Source: Annona cherimola (Eukaryota; Streptophyta; Magnoliopsida; Magnoliales; Annonaceae). Taken from it: a DNA stretch of 64,000 bases. The position numbers and the translations under genes were made by a program. Under the pieces are notes generated by a model, which was given only the letters and a program-made list of their open reading frames with translations, searched no databases and was not told where the DNA came from. The stretch spans positions 10,010,765 to 10,074,764 of the forward strand of contig CM059977.1 in the NCBI GenBank assembly GCA_030490835.1. Reading direction: 5' to 3'. This document shows positions 22,158 through 32,077 of the stretch, in pieces (positions within the stretch are counted from its first letter, which is position 1; every line of letters begins with the position of its first letter).

Positions 22158-22660
22158 ACTTAGGTTGTGTTTGGTTTTGGGGTATATTTGAGAAGTGAAA
22201 ATTTTTTAGATAAAATGTTTTTAATGTAAAAGTTTTTAAAATACGAGAAAATGATATGATATGATAGGTAAATGATAATGATGAGTAAAAAAATAAAGTT
22301 AAAATAAATAAACTAGTTGTGTATAAATGCCTAAGAGTATGTAGCTGTATGATAAAATATAAAAAAAAATTAAAAAGTAGGATAATTATGAAAATAAAAA
22401 GTTTTATACTAAAAAGTTTTAGTTTGAAAATTTTTTAGATCATAAATTTTGGTATAATAATTTTCAAAATGAGAATAAATGATGCGATATAAGTAATGAG
22501 AATAATATTAAAATATATATGATAGTGATATGAATAGTAGTGAAAATGACTAAAAATAAAATAATCATATAAAAAAAATAAATAATCGAAAATAAGATAA
22601 TTAAAGAGTAAAAAAAATTTAGATGAAAAGTCTTTGTTTTTGAGAATACAAAAAGCCCCT
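22158..22660 (+). mobile_element. Two adjacent decayed Tourist-like MITEs
   Basis: The first copy starts at about 22163 (GGTTGTGTTTGG, then GGGGTATATTTGAGAAGTG) and follows the family interior to TTTTAGTTTGAAAATTTTTTAG near 22438. A second interior follows (AAATGATGCGATATAAG, AATAGTAGTGAAAATGAC) to about 22660, ending CAAAAAGCCCC. A probable nested pair. Confidence 0.6.
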
Positions 22661-22762
22661 TAATTAAATTGTCATTTGTGAAATTGAAAGTGATGAGATA
22701 TATTAGAAGAGAAATAATCATTTCATAAAAAAATTTAATTTTTTGTAAAACTGTTAATCTTG

Positions 22763-23021
22763 GGGTGTGTTTGAAAATGGATAATACTTTTGATAAAAAT
22801 TATTTGTGTAAAAATTTTTGAAATAGGAAAAAATAATGTGATATAATTGAGGTAATGATGATGAGTAATGAGAATAAAGTTAAAATAAATAGGTTAGATA
22901 TGAGTAGTTGTGTGGAAATGATTGAAAAATACAATAGTTATATAAGAAATAATTAAAAAATATTATAATTGTAAATAATGAAAATTTAATTTGAAAATTT
23001 TTTAGATAAACAAACATCTCC
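22763..23021 (+). mobile_element. Tourist-like MITE
   Basis: GGGTGTGTTTGAAAATGGATAATACTTTTG at the left, AACAAACATCTCC at the right, family interior in the plus orientation. Confidence 0.7.
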
Positions 23022-23034
23022 TTGATATGTTTAA

Positions 23035-23265
23035 TTTATAACTAAGGTTTACTATTTTTGGAGATATATTTATTTATTTATTTCGAATTTTTAAACACAA
23101 CTGTATTCTAGTCATATTTCAACAATTTAAACGACTAAAATACTCTTGTAAATGGTAAAATTTGATTTGTAGATTAAATATATAGGTTAACAATTTTACA
23201 ACAAGATTTTAAAAAGTATGCTTTTTGGACAACCTCATTTCAAATTAGTCTAAATGATTAGACTC
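23035..23265. mobile_element. Foldback element, diverged copy
   Basis: Carries both halves of the shared core: GGTTTACTATTTTTGGAGATATAT on the left and GTAAATGGTAAAATTTG on the right, around a centre near 23130. Outer arms are not clear in this copy. Confidence 0.5.
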
Positions 23266-24794
23266 TAAGTTAAAAAAGCCTAACTACCTATGGTTAGCGT
23301 AACTGGGAGAGGACGTGTCTTCTTAGCTAAAATACTTGTAACATACCGGTCCAGAAAAGTGATTCTGGGTCATGTATTTAATGCAATTTCTCATGATCAA
23401 TCACACATTTATGGCGAAATTAATTATTATAATTTCATAAAAATTCAAAATTTCACTTTCACTATGCATGTTCCCATTATTATATTAAGGCACAAAGAAA
23501 AAGAAATTTTACAAGTTTATCATTCTTAATACATGCCTTCGAAATAAATAAATAGAAATAATTGTTCTTGAAAATCTTCACGTAAATCCAAAATGCTAGG
23601 GCCCCACTTGATTTAGTACACCTATAAAAATAATGCGTTAGTCTCAACATGACTAGTAAGTAGAAAATTATTAGAAAATGGATAATGAACCAAATAAAAC
23701 TTAATTAAATGATAAAATAATTATTTAATTTAATATCTTAAAAATTAGACCTCAAATGCAAAATCAGACCCTTCTATTGAGTCCAGAAGTATCAAAAATA
23801 TAGAAATAGACTATTTGATTATTCAAATCGGAGTTCAAATGAATAAAACATATCAAAATGGAATGAACGACTCATATTAAGCTACATCATCATGGCCTTT
23901 ACTGCAGGTGGGCCGAACTAGGACCTCTCTTACTCAGCCCTTATTGCTGTAATGTGCTACACTTCAATTTCTAAAAATACCCGGACATCAGAAGCTTCAA
24001 AATTATTAAATATATTAAAAATGTCAAAAGCAACAAAAAACTTTCGTTGCAAAAGGATGATTCACATGCTCTGGACGAAATTCATCTCTTCACGGAATTT
24101 CTTCCGGTTCAAAATTCCACGCTCGTCGAAATTCTTTTCTCTTCCTTCGCTGGACATCCGAGAAAATCGAAATTGGCTTATATATAATCTGATTTGTGCA
24201 GATTATATTATCATTATATATATACTGTAATTAGCCCACATCATTAATATATAATTCTAATGTTCATATATATATTTATTGCATATTAATTGACATAATG
24301 CATTTATTAAAAAATGCATAATAAAACATGTATTTTAAGCATAGTCTAAAGTACAATAATTTTATACCCTTGAACATCTGTAAGAATATAAAATTAAATT
24401 ATACCAAATATATAAAATCTATAGTCTAAAATCAAAATATGTATTATAAATATCATGAACAATTAATTGAAATAATCTAATTAATTAATTGCTCAAAAAT
24501 AATTACAACAATAATAATTAATTTGGAAACCATTTTACAATCTCAAATAAGATACTACTTGCTTTAAGTAACTTTCCCTCCTTCTGCGATTCTAGTTTCC
24601 CCATACTTTTTTTACGGATGTCTTCATCTACCAACTCACTAAATTCTTTTATAAAAACTACCGTAGCTAAGATAATGAATAAGAGATAAAACTCCTTTTA
24701 AACTTAAATTTCAATTAAATTAATCTTATCTCATCATATCTTATCCTGTGGGGCCCACATGCTTGGGGAGGCAAAAGTGCAAAAATTAATATTT
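23266..24794. other. Gene-free stretch
   Basis: AT-rich. Contains open frames of up to 92 codons (for example 23952-24230, plus) with no family resemblance. I see no transposon ends that can be paired. Confidence 0.5.
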
Positions 24795-24799
24795 TTCTG

Positions 24800-24876
24800 C
24801 GAAACCCTTTACTCGAACCCTAGACCTCTAAGACCACTTGAACCACCTGTATGCTAACCGAGCTACACGGGTTGCT
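24800..24876 (-). repeat. tRNA-like head of a SINE
   Basis: On the minus strand GTGTAGCTCGGTTAGCA resembles a tRNA D-arm (A box) and GGGTTCGAGT, about 35-40 bases on, a T-arm (B box). The anticodon and acceptor stems do not pair and no CCA-proximal stem exists, so a SINE head is more likely than a tRNA gene. The body probably continues to lower coordinates through the GGGGCCCACATG segment near 24750. Confidence 0.6.
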
Positions 24877-24952
24877 GAAATAATATTTAAAAATAAAAAT
24901 ATAAGTACAACCCATGACATATTTAAATAATAATTGGTTAATGCACATTATT

Positions 24953-25260
24953 ACTCGTTTGGCTCAGTTGTTCAAAAAGTCTACCCTTGCCGCGTAGAGT
25001 GTCCTACGTGTATTTTGACCAGTCAACTTAAATTATTATTATTATTTTTCAATATTTGACAATACCCGAGTTCGAAATCCAACGTGGAAGCTTTGTCTTC
25101 CCTTTAATATTTAGAAGCATGTTGCCTCCACAATTGGTAGTTAGGAACTTATTGTCTCTCTATTGAAACTTGTAAGAATTGTCTTAAAGTTTGATTGTAA
25201 AATGAATTAAGATGTAATGTGTAAATAGCCTAATAAAAAAATTTAGAAAGCCTAAATTTT
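24953..25260 (+). mobile_element. SINE of the same tail family
   Basis: Head with A-box-like TTTGGCTCAGTTG (about 24958) and B-box-like GAGTTCGAAATCC (about 25069). An ATT microsatellite expansion separates them. The tail repeats AACTTATTGTCTC, TTGTAAGAATTGTCTTAAAG, GAATTAAGATGTAATGTGTAAATA, shared with the SINEs at 14.6 and 16.0 kb. Confidence 0.65.
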
Positions 25261-25769
25261 AATTTGTTCATGAGTTTTTGAGAAATATTGTCATTATATT
25301 TAGTGTTAATCCTAATTAGACCCACTACGAATGACTTATTTTCCAATTGTAAGCACTAGGTCTCAAAAATACTTTGTGTATACACTATACAATCAGCACC
25401 GATGGTGTTACACATATACCTATTCAGGGAAGTTAAAAATGGCTGTCAATTTATATTTTATTGGCTGAAATGCCTTCGCAAAGAATGAGGCATGAGATTT
25501 CATGGCAATGATCTGCTCTTTCAACCCATTCGTGCAAAAGGGAAGGGCGACCTGGTCTCGCTCTTCGCATCACCATTCCCCGACCTTTGCCGGTGCATGT
25601 GGACTGACAGTCGACAACCTATGAGGCACTGCTGGAATTTTATCATTTGAAAAAAAACGTGGAAAAGTTAGTGTAGGAAAAATTTTAGAAAAGGTACGGG
25701 AGTAACGTGATAAAATAGGAGTAATGATTGAGAAGCAGAGAGTTGTTATATATAAAAACACGATACTTA

Positions 25770-26046
25770 GGATGCGTACGGGAATGACTAAAACTTTTGA
25801 TGAAGGTTGTAGAGTAGAAGTTGTCAAATGATGTGATATAATATGAGTAGTGATAAAGAATAAATAGGATAAAGTTGAAAGAGATAGGTTAGTTGTGTTG
25901 GTAGTTGTGTAGAAATGACTGAAAAATAAGGCAATTATATAAAAAAATGTGAAGAAATGATTAAAAATAGGATAGTTGTGGAGAGCGAAAAGTTTTAGAT
26001 TGAAAAGTTTTAACTTGACAACTTTTACTTATTACTAAACACACCC
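25770..26046 (+). mobile_element. Tourist-like MITE with TTA duplication
   Basis: A 277-bp copy, ends GGATGCGTACGGGAATG and AAACACACCC, flanked by TTA at 25767-25769 and 26047-26049. Interior is complete and in the plus orientation. Confidence 0.85.
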
Positions 26047-26154
26047 TTAGTGATTGAAAAGTAAGTACTCATGTAGAAAAAATATGTAAAAATAATTAGA
26101 AAGTAAATTAATTGTATGGAAAAGTACATGAAACATTTTATAATTTTTATGCCA

Positions 26155-26156
<2 letters not shown>

Positions 26157-26186
<30 letters not shown>
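26157..26186. repeat. (TA)n microsatellite
   Basis: About 13-14 TA units without interruption. Confidence 0.9.
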
Positions 26187-26189
<3 letters not shown>

Positions 26190-26484
26190 AAGAAGCATGA
26201 TTTCACATGGCCGGTTATTGTTGGGGCCAACTTTGGTTGGTCAATGTGGCATTTTTTTATAAAAATTATTAATTTTGTTCCCAACATGGATGAGATAAGG
26301 ATATGATAAAAATATAAAATGAAAAAAGTGTTATTATGTGATAACAATGGAAAAAATATTGGATTGAGAATGGAAAACGAAAAATAAATTATAATATTTC
26401 AAAAATAAAAAAAGTTTTTTTTTTGGAAACGAAAGATTCTATCACATCCACATTCCGTCCTTTTTTTATTCGAAATGTGAAAAT

Positions 26485-26960
26485 GACGAAAATAATTTTA
26501 TATTTAAAAATTAAAAATATATACATTTCAAAAAATAGTAAAAATTTGATTTATATATCAAATACACATAACGATTTTATAAAAATTAAAAAAAATTAAA
26601 AAGGAGTCCTATGTGGTTCGGCCAAAGTTGCTTCTAACAGCTATGTGCCACAGGGGTCGGGGTTCTATTTGGAATACAATTTAAATATAATAGTTATATT
26701 TAGAATTATCCTTATTTTTACACCTATTTTTTATATTGGCAAGTGATCATTTCAAGGGCTATTTTAGGCTCTTCTAAAAAAATTATATTTTTTCAAAATT
26801 TTTTATAAAACTATTAATCTAAGTGTATTTAATATATAAATCAAATTTTATTATTTTTAGAGATATATATTTGTTTTGAATTTTTAAACATAGGGTATTT
26901 TGGTCCTTTTAAATAATTGAAACATAATCAACCGCTCTTATATTCAAAAAGTAATGATTC
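26485..26960. mobile_element. Two half-copies of the foldback core
   Basis: A right-half core at about 26485-26605 (AATAGTAAAAATTTGATTTATAT) is followed by a left-half core at about 26775-26960 (GTGTATTTAATATATAAATC, TTATTATTTTTAGAGATATAT). Between them lies unrelated, GC-richer text (GGTTCGGCCAAAG, CACAGGGGTCGGGG). Confidence 0.5.
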
Positions 26961-26979
26961 TGTTAGTTTGGATTATGCA

Positions 26980-27255
26980 AATGTTTCGCTTAGCCCTTCT
27001 CGAAAGTCCATCTACAATATTTTTCTACTTTTTTCATTACACACTTGTGTTATCTAAGTATATTTAACATATAAACCAAGTTTTATTATTTTTGTATATT
27101 TTTTAAGATTTTTAAAAATCTTAAAAAATATATAAACATATTCAAAATGGTAAAGTTTGGTTTATATGTTACATACATTTAGATAAATAAGTGTATGATG
27201 AAAAAATAAAAAAATATTGTAAATAAATTTTTTGAGGTGAGGTAAGCGAGACATT
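26980..27255. mobile_element. Foldback element with perfect central palindrome
   Basis: Outer arms AATGTTTCGCTTAGCCC (26980) and its inverted partner ending 27255 pair with few mismatches. The inner core pairs TTTAACATATAAACCAAG with TTTGGTTTATATGTTA. The centre, 27095-27132, is a perfect 38-bp palindrome, so one strand could fold over most of the 276 bp. No coding sequence. Confidence 0.75.
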
Positions 27256-27563
27256 ATATTTAAAAATACAAAAATATATATCAAAAGAGTAAAACTGCGA
27301 TTATAACTAGATATAACTAAATTAACATTTTCATGAGTCTAAAACTACAAAGGATTGCAACATGAGGCATCGTTCATGAAAGATGAAATAAGTATCGGAG
27401 TGCATTTTGCCTTTTTCAGATAATGAGAATTTGGGGCGGGGCACCCATGAAAATAAACAGTGTCTTTAGTAATAAGTAAAACAAGTGAAAAATGTATAAA
27501 AAAAATTTTAAAGGTGAGATAGTAATTTGACTAGGTAATAATTAGAAATAAAAAAAATATTTA

Positions 27564-27851
27564 GGATATAAATGGGAAGTGGATAATATTTTATAGGTTT
27601 TGGTGTAAAAGTTTTTGAAATGCGAGAAAACAATGTAATATGATTGGGTAATGATGGGGAATAAAAAAATTAAAGTTAAAATCAATAGATTATGTGTATA
27701 AGTAGTTGTGTACAAATGATGAAAAAGTAAGATAGTTGTATAAGAAGAAGTAAAGAAATAATTAAAAATAAGGTAATTATGAAAAATAAAAGCTTTTAGG
27801 TTGAAAAATTTCAGTTCAAAAGTTTTTTTTTATGTGTTACCAAACATGCCG
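27564..27851 (+). mobile_element. Tourist-like MITE
   Basis: Starts GGATATAAATGGGAAGTGG and ends ACCAAACATGCCG, with TTA on both sides (27561-27563, 27852-27854). The left end is more mutated than the interior. Confidence 0.7.
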
Positions 27852-28015
27852 TTAATGTATTTAAACAGGAAAATATAAAAAATATAATTGATAAAACCAA
27901 ACAGACACCGAGGGAACTATGAACGGCACACCAATTATTCGGATTAAAACTAGAAAATATGCAAAAAACACTGTAGAATCATCCACTTTGGTTTCCTTGC
28001 AAGGTGACTTTGGTC

Positions 28016-28751
28016 TAGGGGTGAGAATCAGGGCGGGTCGGGACGGGTCAGGGTTTGCTCAACCCTGACCCTACTTTTAAAAATCTTGTTTGACCTTTAT
28101 TTTTATACCGGGTCGGGACAAGGTTGGTTTGACCTTTACTTTTTTCTACTATATCTCGGAACAAAATTCGGGCAGGTATCGAACCGTTTTTCGGGATAGC
28201 GGGTCGGGTTCAAAATATAGGTCAAATAAGATAATTTTCAAAATTTATATACCTATCAAACATAAGTATATATCTATACTAAATTTAAATATTATATGTT
28301 TCAATATTTTACTAATTATTAAAAAACACATAATTAAGAAAACAAAACATTTGAAAATATAGTATACATTTATTAAAATAAGTTAATATACAATTACACA
28401 TAAGGGTTAGATATGTACAAATTTTTTATTAATTTTTATATTATTTTTTGAATAAATTGATTCTTCTATTATTGATAGAGTTGATTATAAAAAAATGAAA
28501 AATTTGAAAGAAAATAATAATAATATTTAAATATATGCTTATAATTTTTAATAAATTTATATATGCGGGACGGATTGAACTCTTCGGGTGGGAACATGGT
28601 CATCCCGATCCTATTTTTGAATTCGGGTCAATATTTTTAACCCGGTATACTCGTCCCTATACCGGGTCAAAAATATATTGGTTTTATCCGGCCAAAAGAG
28701 GATAGGGTAAGAGCCGGGTCACGGGTCGACCCGCCCCAATTCCCACCCTTA
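28016..28751. mobile_element. Non-autonomous hAT element, 736 bp
   Basis: Ends TAGGGGTGAGAAT and ATTCCCACCCTTA are inverted repeats, and both sides carry the 8-bp duplication CTTTGGTC (28008-28015 and 28752-28759). Subterminal regions are dense in CGGGTC and GACCCG, a known feature of plant hAT elements where transposase-binding motifs cluster. The middle is AT-rich with no transposase frame. Confidence 0.88.
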
Positions 28752-29031
28752 CTTTGGTCTACTCATGGTAAAGGAACCAATTTCGCGGCGGCCCATGAAT
28801 GGATGCATGGACACATCGCTGTCAAATTACACCATATGCATGCACTACAGCTCAGCATCTAATTTTAAACACTAGGCACTTCGAATGATGCCGCATAAAC
28901 AACCTTAGTGAGCTTGTCCAATTGTCCTCCCACACACAAGCTGCGAAAAGCAATATCTTTTTTTTTTTAAAAAAAAAAATTTGATGGCTCCTAATTTAAT
29001 CTTCGAAAGTTTGATCAGGTGGGTAGGTAGA

Positions 29032-29253
29032 GGCGGAGCGCAATTCAGTGCACCCAAATGCCACTGATTTTAAAAAATTTAAAAAAAATATCTAAAAATA
29101 TCCAAAAATAGTAAAAATTGATACATATGTTAAATAAACTTATATTAATAGCTTCATGAAAAAATTTTCAAAAAAAAATAAAAAAAAATAGGTACAGTGC
29201 ACCCGGGTGCGTTGAGGCTGAATGCACCCGGGTGCACTGAATTGCGCTCCGGC
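29032..29253. mobile_element. Foldback element, half core, long terminal repeats
   Basis: The 24-base arms at 29032-29055 and 29230-29253 are inverted copies (one or two mismatches), containing AGCGCAATTCAGTGCACC. Inside the right arm a second perfect 16-bp inverted pair flanks a 13-bp spacer (about 29194-29238). Only the right half of the shared core remains (AATAGTAAAAATTGATACATATG). The flanks GGTAGAGG and GGCAGAGG form an imperfect 8-bp target duplication. Confidence 0.75.
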
Positions 29254-30389
29254 AGAGGCAAGTATGGCATGGGCGACGATGCTGATGCAAGCATAAATGG
29301 ACGATGGTACTAGTGGGCAGGGCACCCAGACCCGCCGGCCTCCCTTTCATGTCACTAAAGTACTAATCAAAAGGTCTTTAAAAAAATACTGATCAAAAGT
29401 CAATACCGAATTCTTGTGGATCCAACGATAAATTAATGATGGGCAATCATGATTCAATGCAGCAGACTGTATGGATTTTTTTTATATATTTAAAAATGTT
29501 CTTATTTCAAATCCGAACCATTTATCATGTTTATTTATATTCATTTATTTATACTTCAAAGAATTACATGTATTGAAAAATGTTAATTTCTTACAAATAT
29601 AAGTTTTTAATGAAAGTAATTTTTGATAACCTGATAAAATAAACTATGTTAAATTAAATAAAATAAATGATTTATATCTGAAGATTTTTTAAATTAAAAA
29701 TCAAGGGGCTGCATGAAGATGCATCGAAACCCAGTCCATTAATGAATACCACATGATTTGTATTAATTAATTATTTTACTATAACCTGAACTGATCTTTA
29801 AGACTTCACAACCATGGCTCAAAAACCGCCGACGATCCCGTTTAAAAATAGGAGCAAATTACCATTGCGGAAAAGGGCATGAAATTTGATCTCCACGGCA
29901 ATTTTTTTGTTGCTAAAGATTTTTTATTTTTTTATTTTTTAAAAAAGCTTGGTTGAAACATTTTGTAACATCTATGGCTCTGTGCATAACAACCAAATAA
30001 TTTTTTTTTAAAAAAATTGTAAATAGTGCACGCTATAAAATGCTTTTGCAAAAGCTTCATGATAGACCAGCTGCCAATAATCATCATGCCAACAAAATAT
30101 CTGGTTACGTATAATCGATGCTGATTTTATGACTCGTTAAAATTTTGGGTATATCGACGGTCGATGAGGGATGGGATGAGAAAGATATAAAGATGCTGGA
30201 CCAAGTGAACCTCCTTTAGGGTGGTTGGTTTCAAGCATGGGCATGCATGGCCCCAATTCGGGTTTGGAATCTTTGGATTCCGGTGAAAAGCAAGGTTGTT
30301 GAGCGCTGGCCCCCAACCCCAAAAAAAAAACAAAAAAACGAGGCTAGACCGAAAAAATGTAGTTGTATATTGGTATTTGAAAAAAATAT
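29254..30389. other. Gene-free stretch
   Basis: AT-rich, with no coding sequence I can support. Short open frames on the minus strand near 29140-29350 lie over the foldback element and are chance. Confidence 0.5.
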
Positions 30390-30668
30390 GGGTGTATTTG
30401 ATAGCAAGTGAAAGTTGTCAAGTTAAAATTTTTTAATCTAAAACTTTTCACTATCCATAACTATCATATTTTCTAATAAATTTTTCACATTTTTCTATAA
30501 TTACCCTACTTTTCAATCATTTCTACACAACTACCAACACAACTAATCTATCTATTTCAACTTTATCCTATTTATTCCTCATCATTACCCCTATCATATC
30601 ACATCATTTGAAAACTTTTACTCTCTACAACTTTTCATCAAAAGTTTTATCTATTCTCAAACACACCC
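30390..30668 (-). mobile_element. Tourist-like MITE
   Basis: A 279-bp intact copy, ends GGGTGTATTTG and CAAACACACCC, flanked by TAT at 30387-30389 and 30669-30671 (a deviation from the usual TWA). Confidence 0.82.
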
Positions 30669-30876
30669 TATATTGAAAATGAGATAGATAGTATCATGTA
30701 TTGAGAATAAAAAAGTATTTTTTAAAGATATGAAATTCTTTGTCCCACTACATAGCAAATGTTCAATGAAGTTAAAAAAAAAAAAAGAAGAAGAAAAAGA
30801 ATTTTCATGTGAAAAAATAAAAAATTGATGGAACCAAGGCCTTCCTAAAAAGCCACATAGGAAAAGATTTCATTAT

Positions 30877-31158
30877 TGGTGTGTTTCGGAAGTGATAAAA
30901 CTTTTAATTACAAATTTTTAATATAAAAGTTTTTAAAAACAGTGTGACATGATAAAAATAATGATGAAGAATAAAGAGAATAAAATTGAAATAGATAAGT
31001 TATTTATATAGCTAGTTGTGTAAAAATAATTAAAAAGTAAGATAGTTATATATGAAAATATGAAGAAATAATTAAAAATGAAATAGCTATAGAGAATAAA
31101 ATGTTTTAAATTAAAAGAATTTTAATTTGAAAACTATTAGCCGTAAACAAACACATCC
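30877..31158 (+). mobile_element. Tourist-like MITE
   Basis: Starts TGGTGTGTTTCGGAAGTGATAAAAC and ends AACAAACACATCC; TTA on the left, TAA on the right. It lies about 710 bp upstream of the DUF599 TATA box. Confidence 0.75.
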
Positions 31159-31871
31159 TAAGTGAAGAAAAATACTTGATACAAAGGCATCCTAAGCTAC
31201 ACATAAATCTGGGTGAAATTAGCTAATGCCGATCAATTGAAGTGGAGGGAAGAAAATTTTCTCCTTTTGTTATTTTTCAAGTGTTTTTCATACAGGCTTC
31301 TTCCTTGAGATTGGCCAACATCTTCTACATGGGAGAGCCTATTTGATTATAGGACCAGATGAAATGATAAATTCAAGTAATTTTGTTAACTGAGTAGTCA
31401 GAAGGGTGGTTTTGCTAGTGTAAGTAAAATTTTGCCAGATGTGGTGTTTGAGGGGTAAAAGCATGATGACTTAAATGACATAAAAACACTACCACGAGAA
31501 TTTTAAGGTTGATTAATGTAGCCTTACATACGATAAGGTTTTTAGTCCCTGCATGACCTTCTCATAAGCTATGCTTGACGGGGATAATTGAATATGTCCT
31601 GCATGACCTCAAGGGCATGTGCAAGCCTCGTCCACGGCAATTTCACCACGCCACAGTCATGTATATTTTTATTTTATTGCTAATAATAGTTTGTTAAAAG
31701 AGAATTTTTTTATTTTTATTTTTTGCAGTGGCATATTAAGCTAGGAGTGGAAGTCCACGTCAATCTCACTCTTGCATCATTTCTGCTGTATACGAAATTA
31801 CGAATAGACTACTGAAACCAAGATAGTGTACCACGTCATACTTTCAAATTTATTTTTGGACCCATGTTCCT

Positions 31872-31880
31872 CTATAAATA
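31872..31880 (+). promoter_or_regulatory. TATA box of the DUF599 gene
   Basis: CTATAAATA lies 58-66 bases before the ATG at 31938. Transcription would then start near 31905, leaving a leader of only about 30-35 bases that includes an upstream ATG at 31916. Confidence 0.7.
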
Positions 31881-31915
31881 ACCTCAAATTTTTAGGCCAC
31901 AAGCCACGGTTCTTC

Positions 31916-32077
31916 ATGCAATTTTCATTCACTGAGGATGGAATTGAAGAGGGTCTCTTTGGATCTGATCTTGGTGCCCTTGGGCCTATGCCTAACCGCA
32001 GGTTACCATTTCTTCTTATGGCGCAGCTTCAAGAACAACCGCTCTCTCACAGCTTCCATGGAGGCCACCAAAACTAG
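31916..32077 (+). other. Overlapping upstream open frame
   Basis: An ATG at 31916-31918, 22 bases before the main start and out of frame with it, opens a 53-codon frame that runs across the main start and ends inside exon 1. Its context is weak (T at -3), while the main ATG has G at -3 and G at +4. Leaky scanning would be needed for the main protein. Whether it is translated depends on the true transcript start. Confidence 0.5.

Noticed and set aside
24800..24876. tRNA gene
   Set aside because: A- and B-box-like segments are present but acceptor and anticodon stems do not form; better read as a SINE head.
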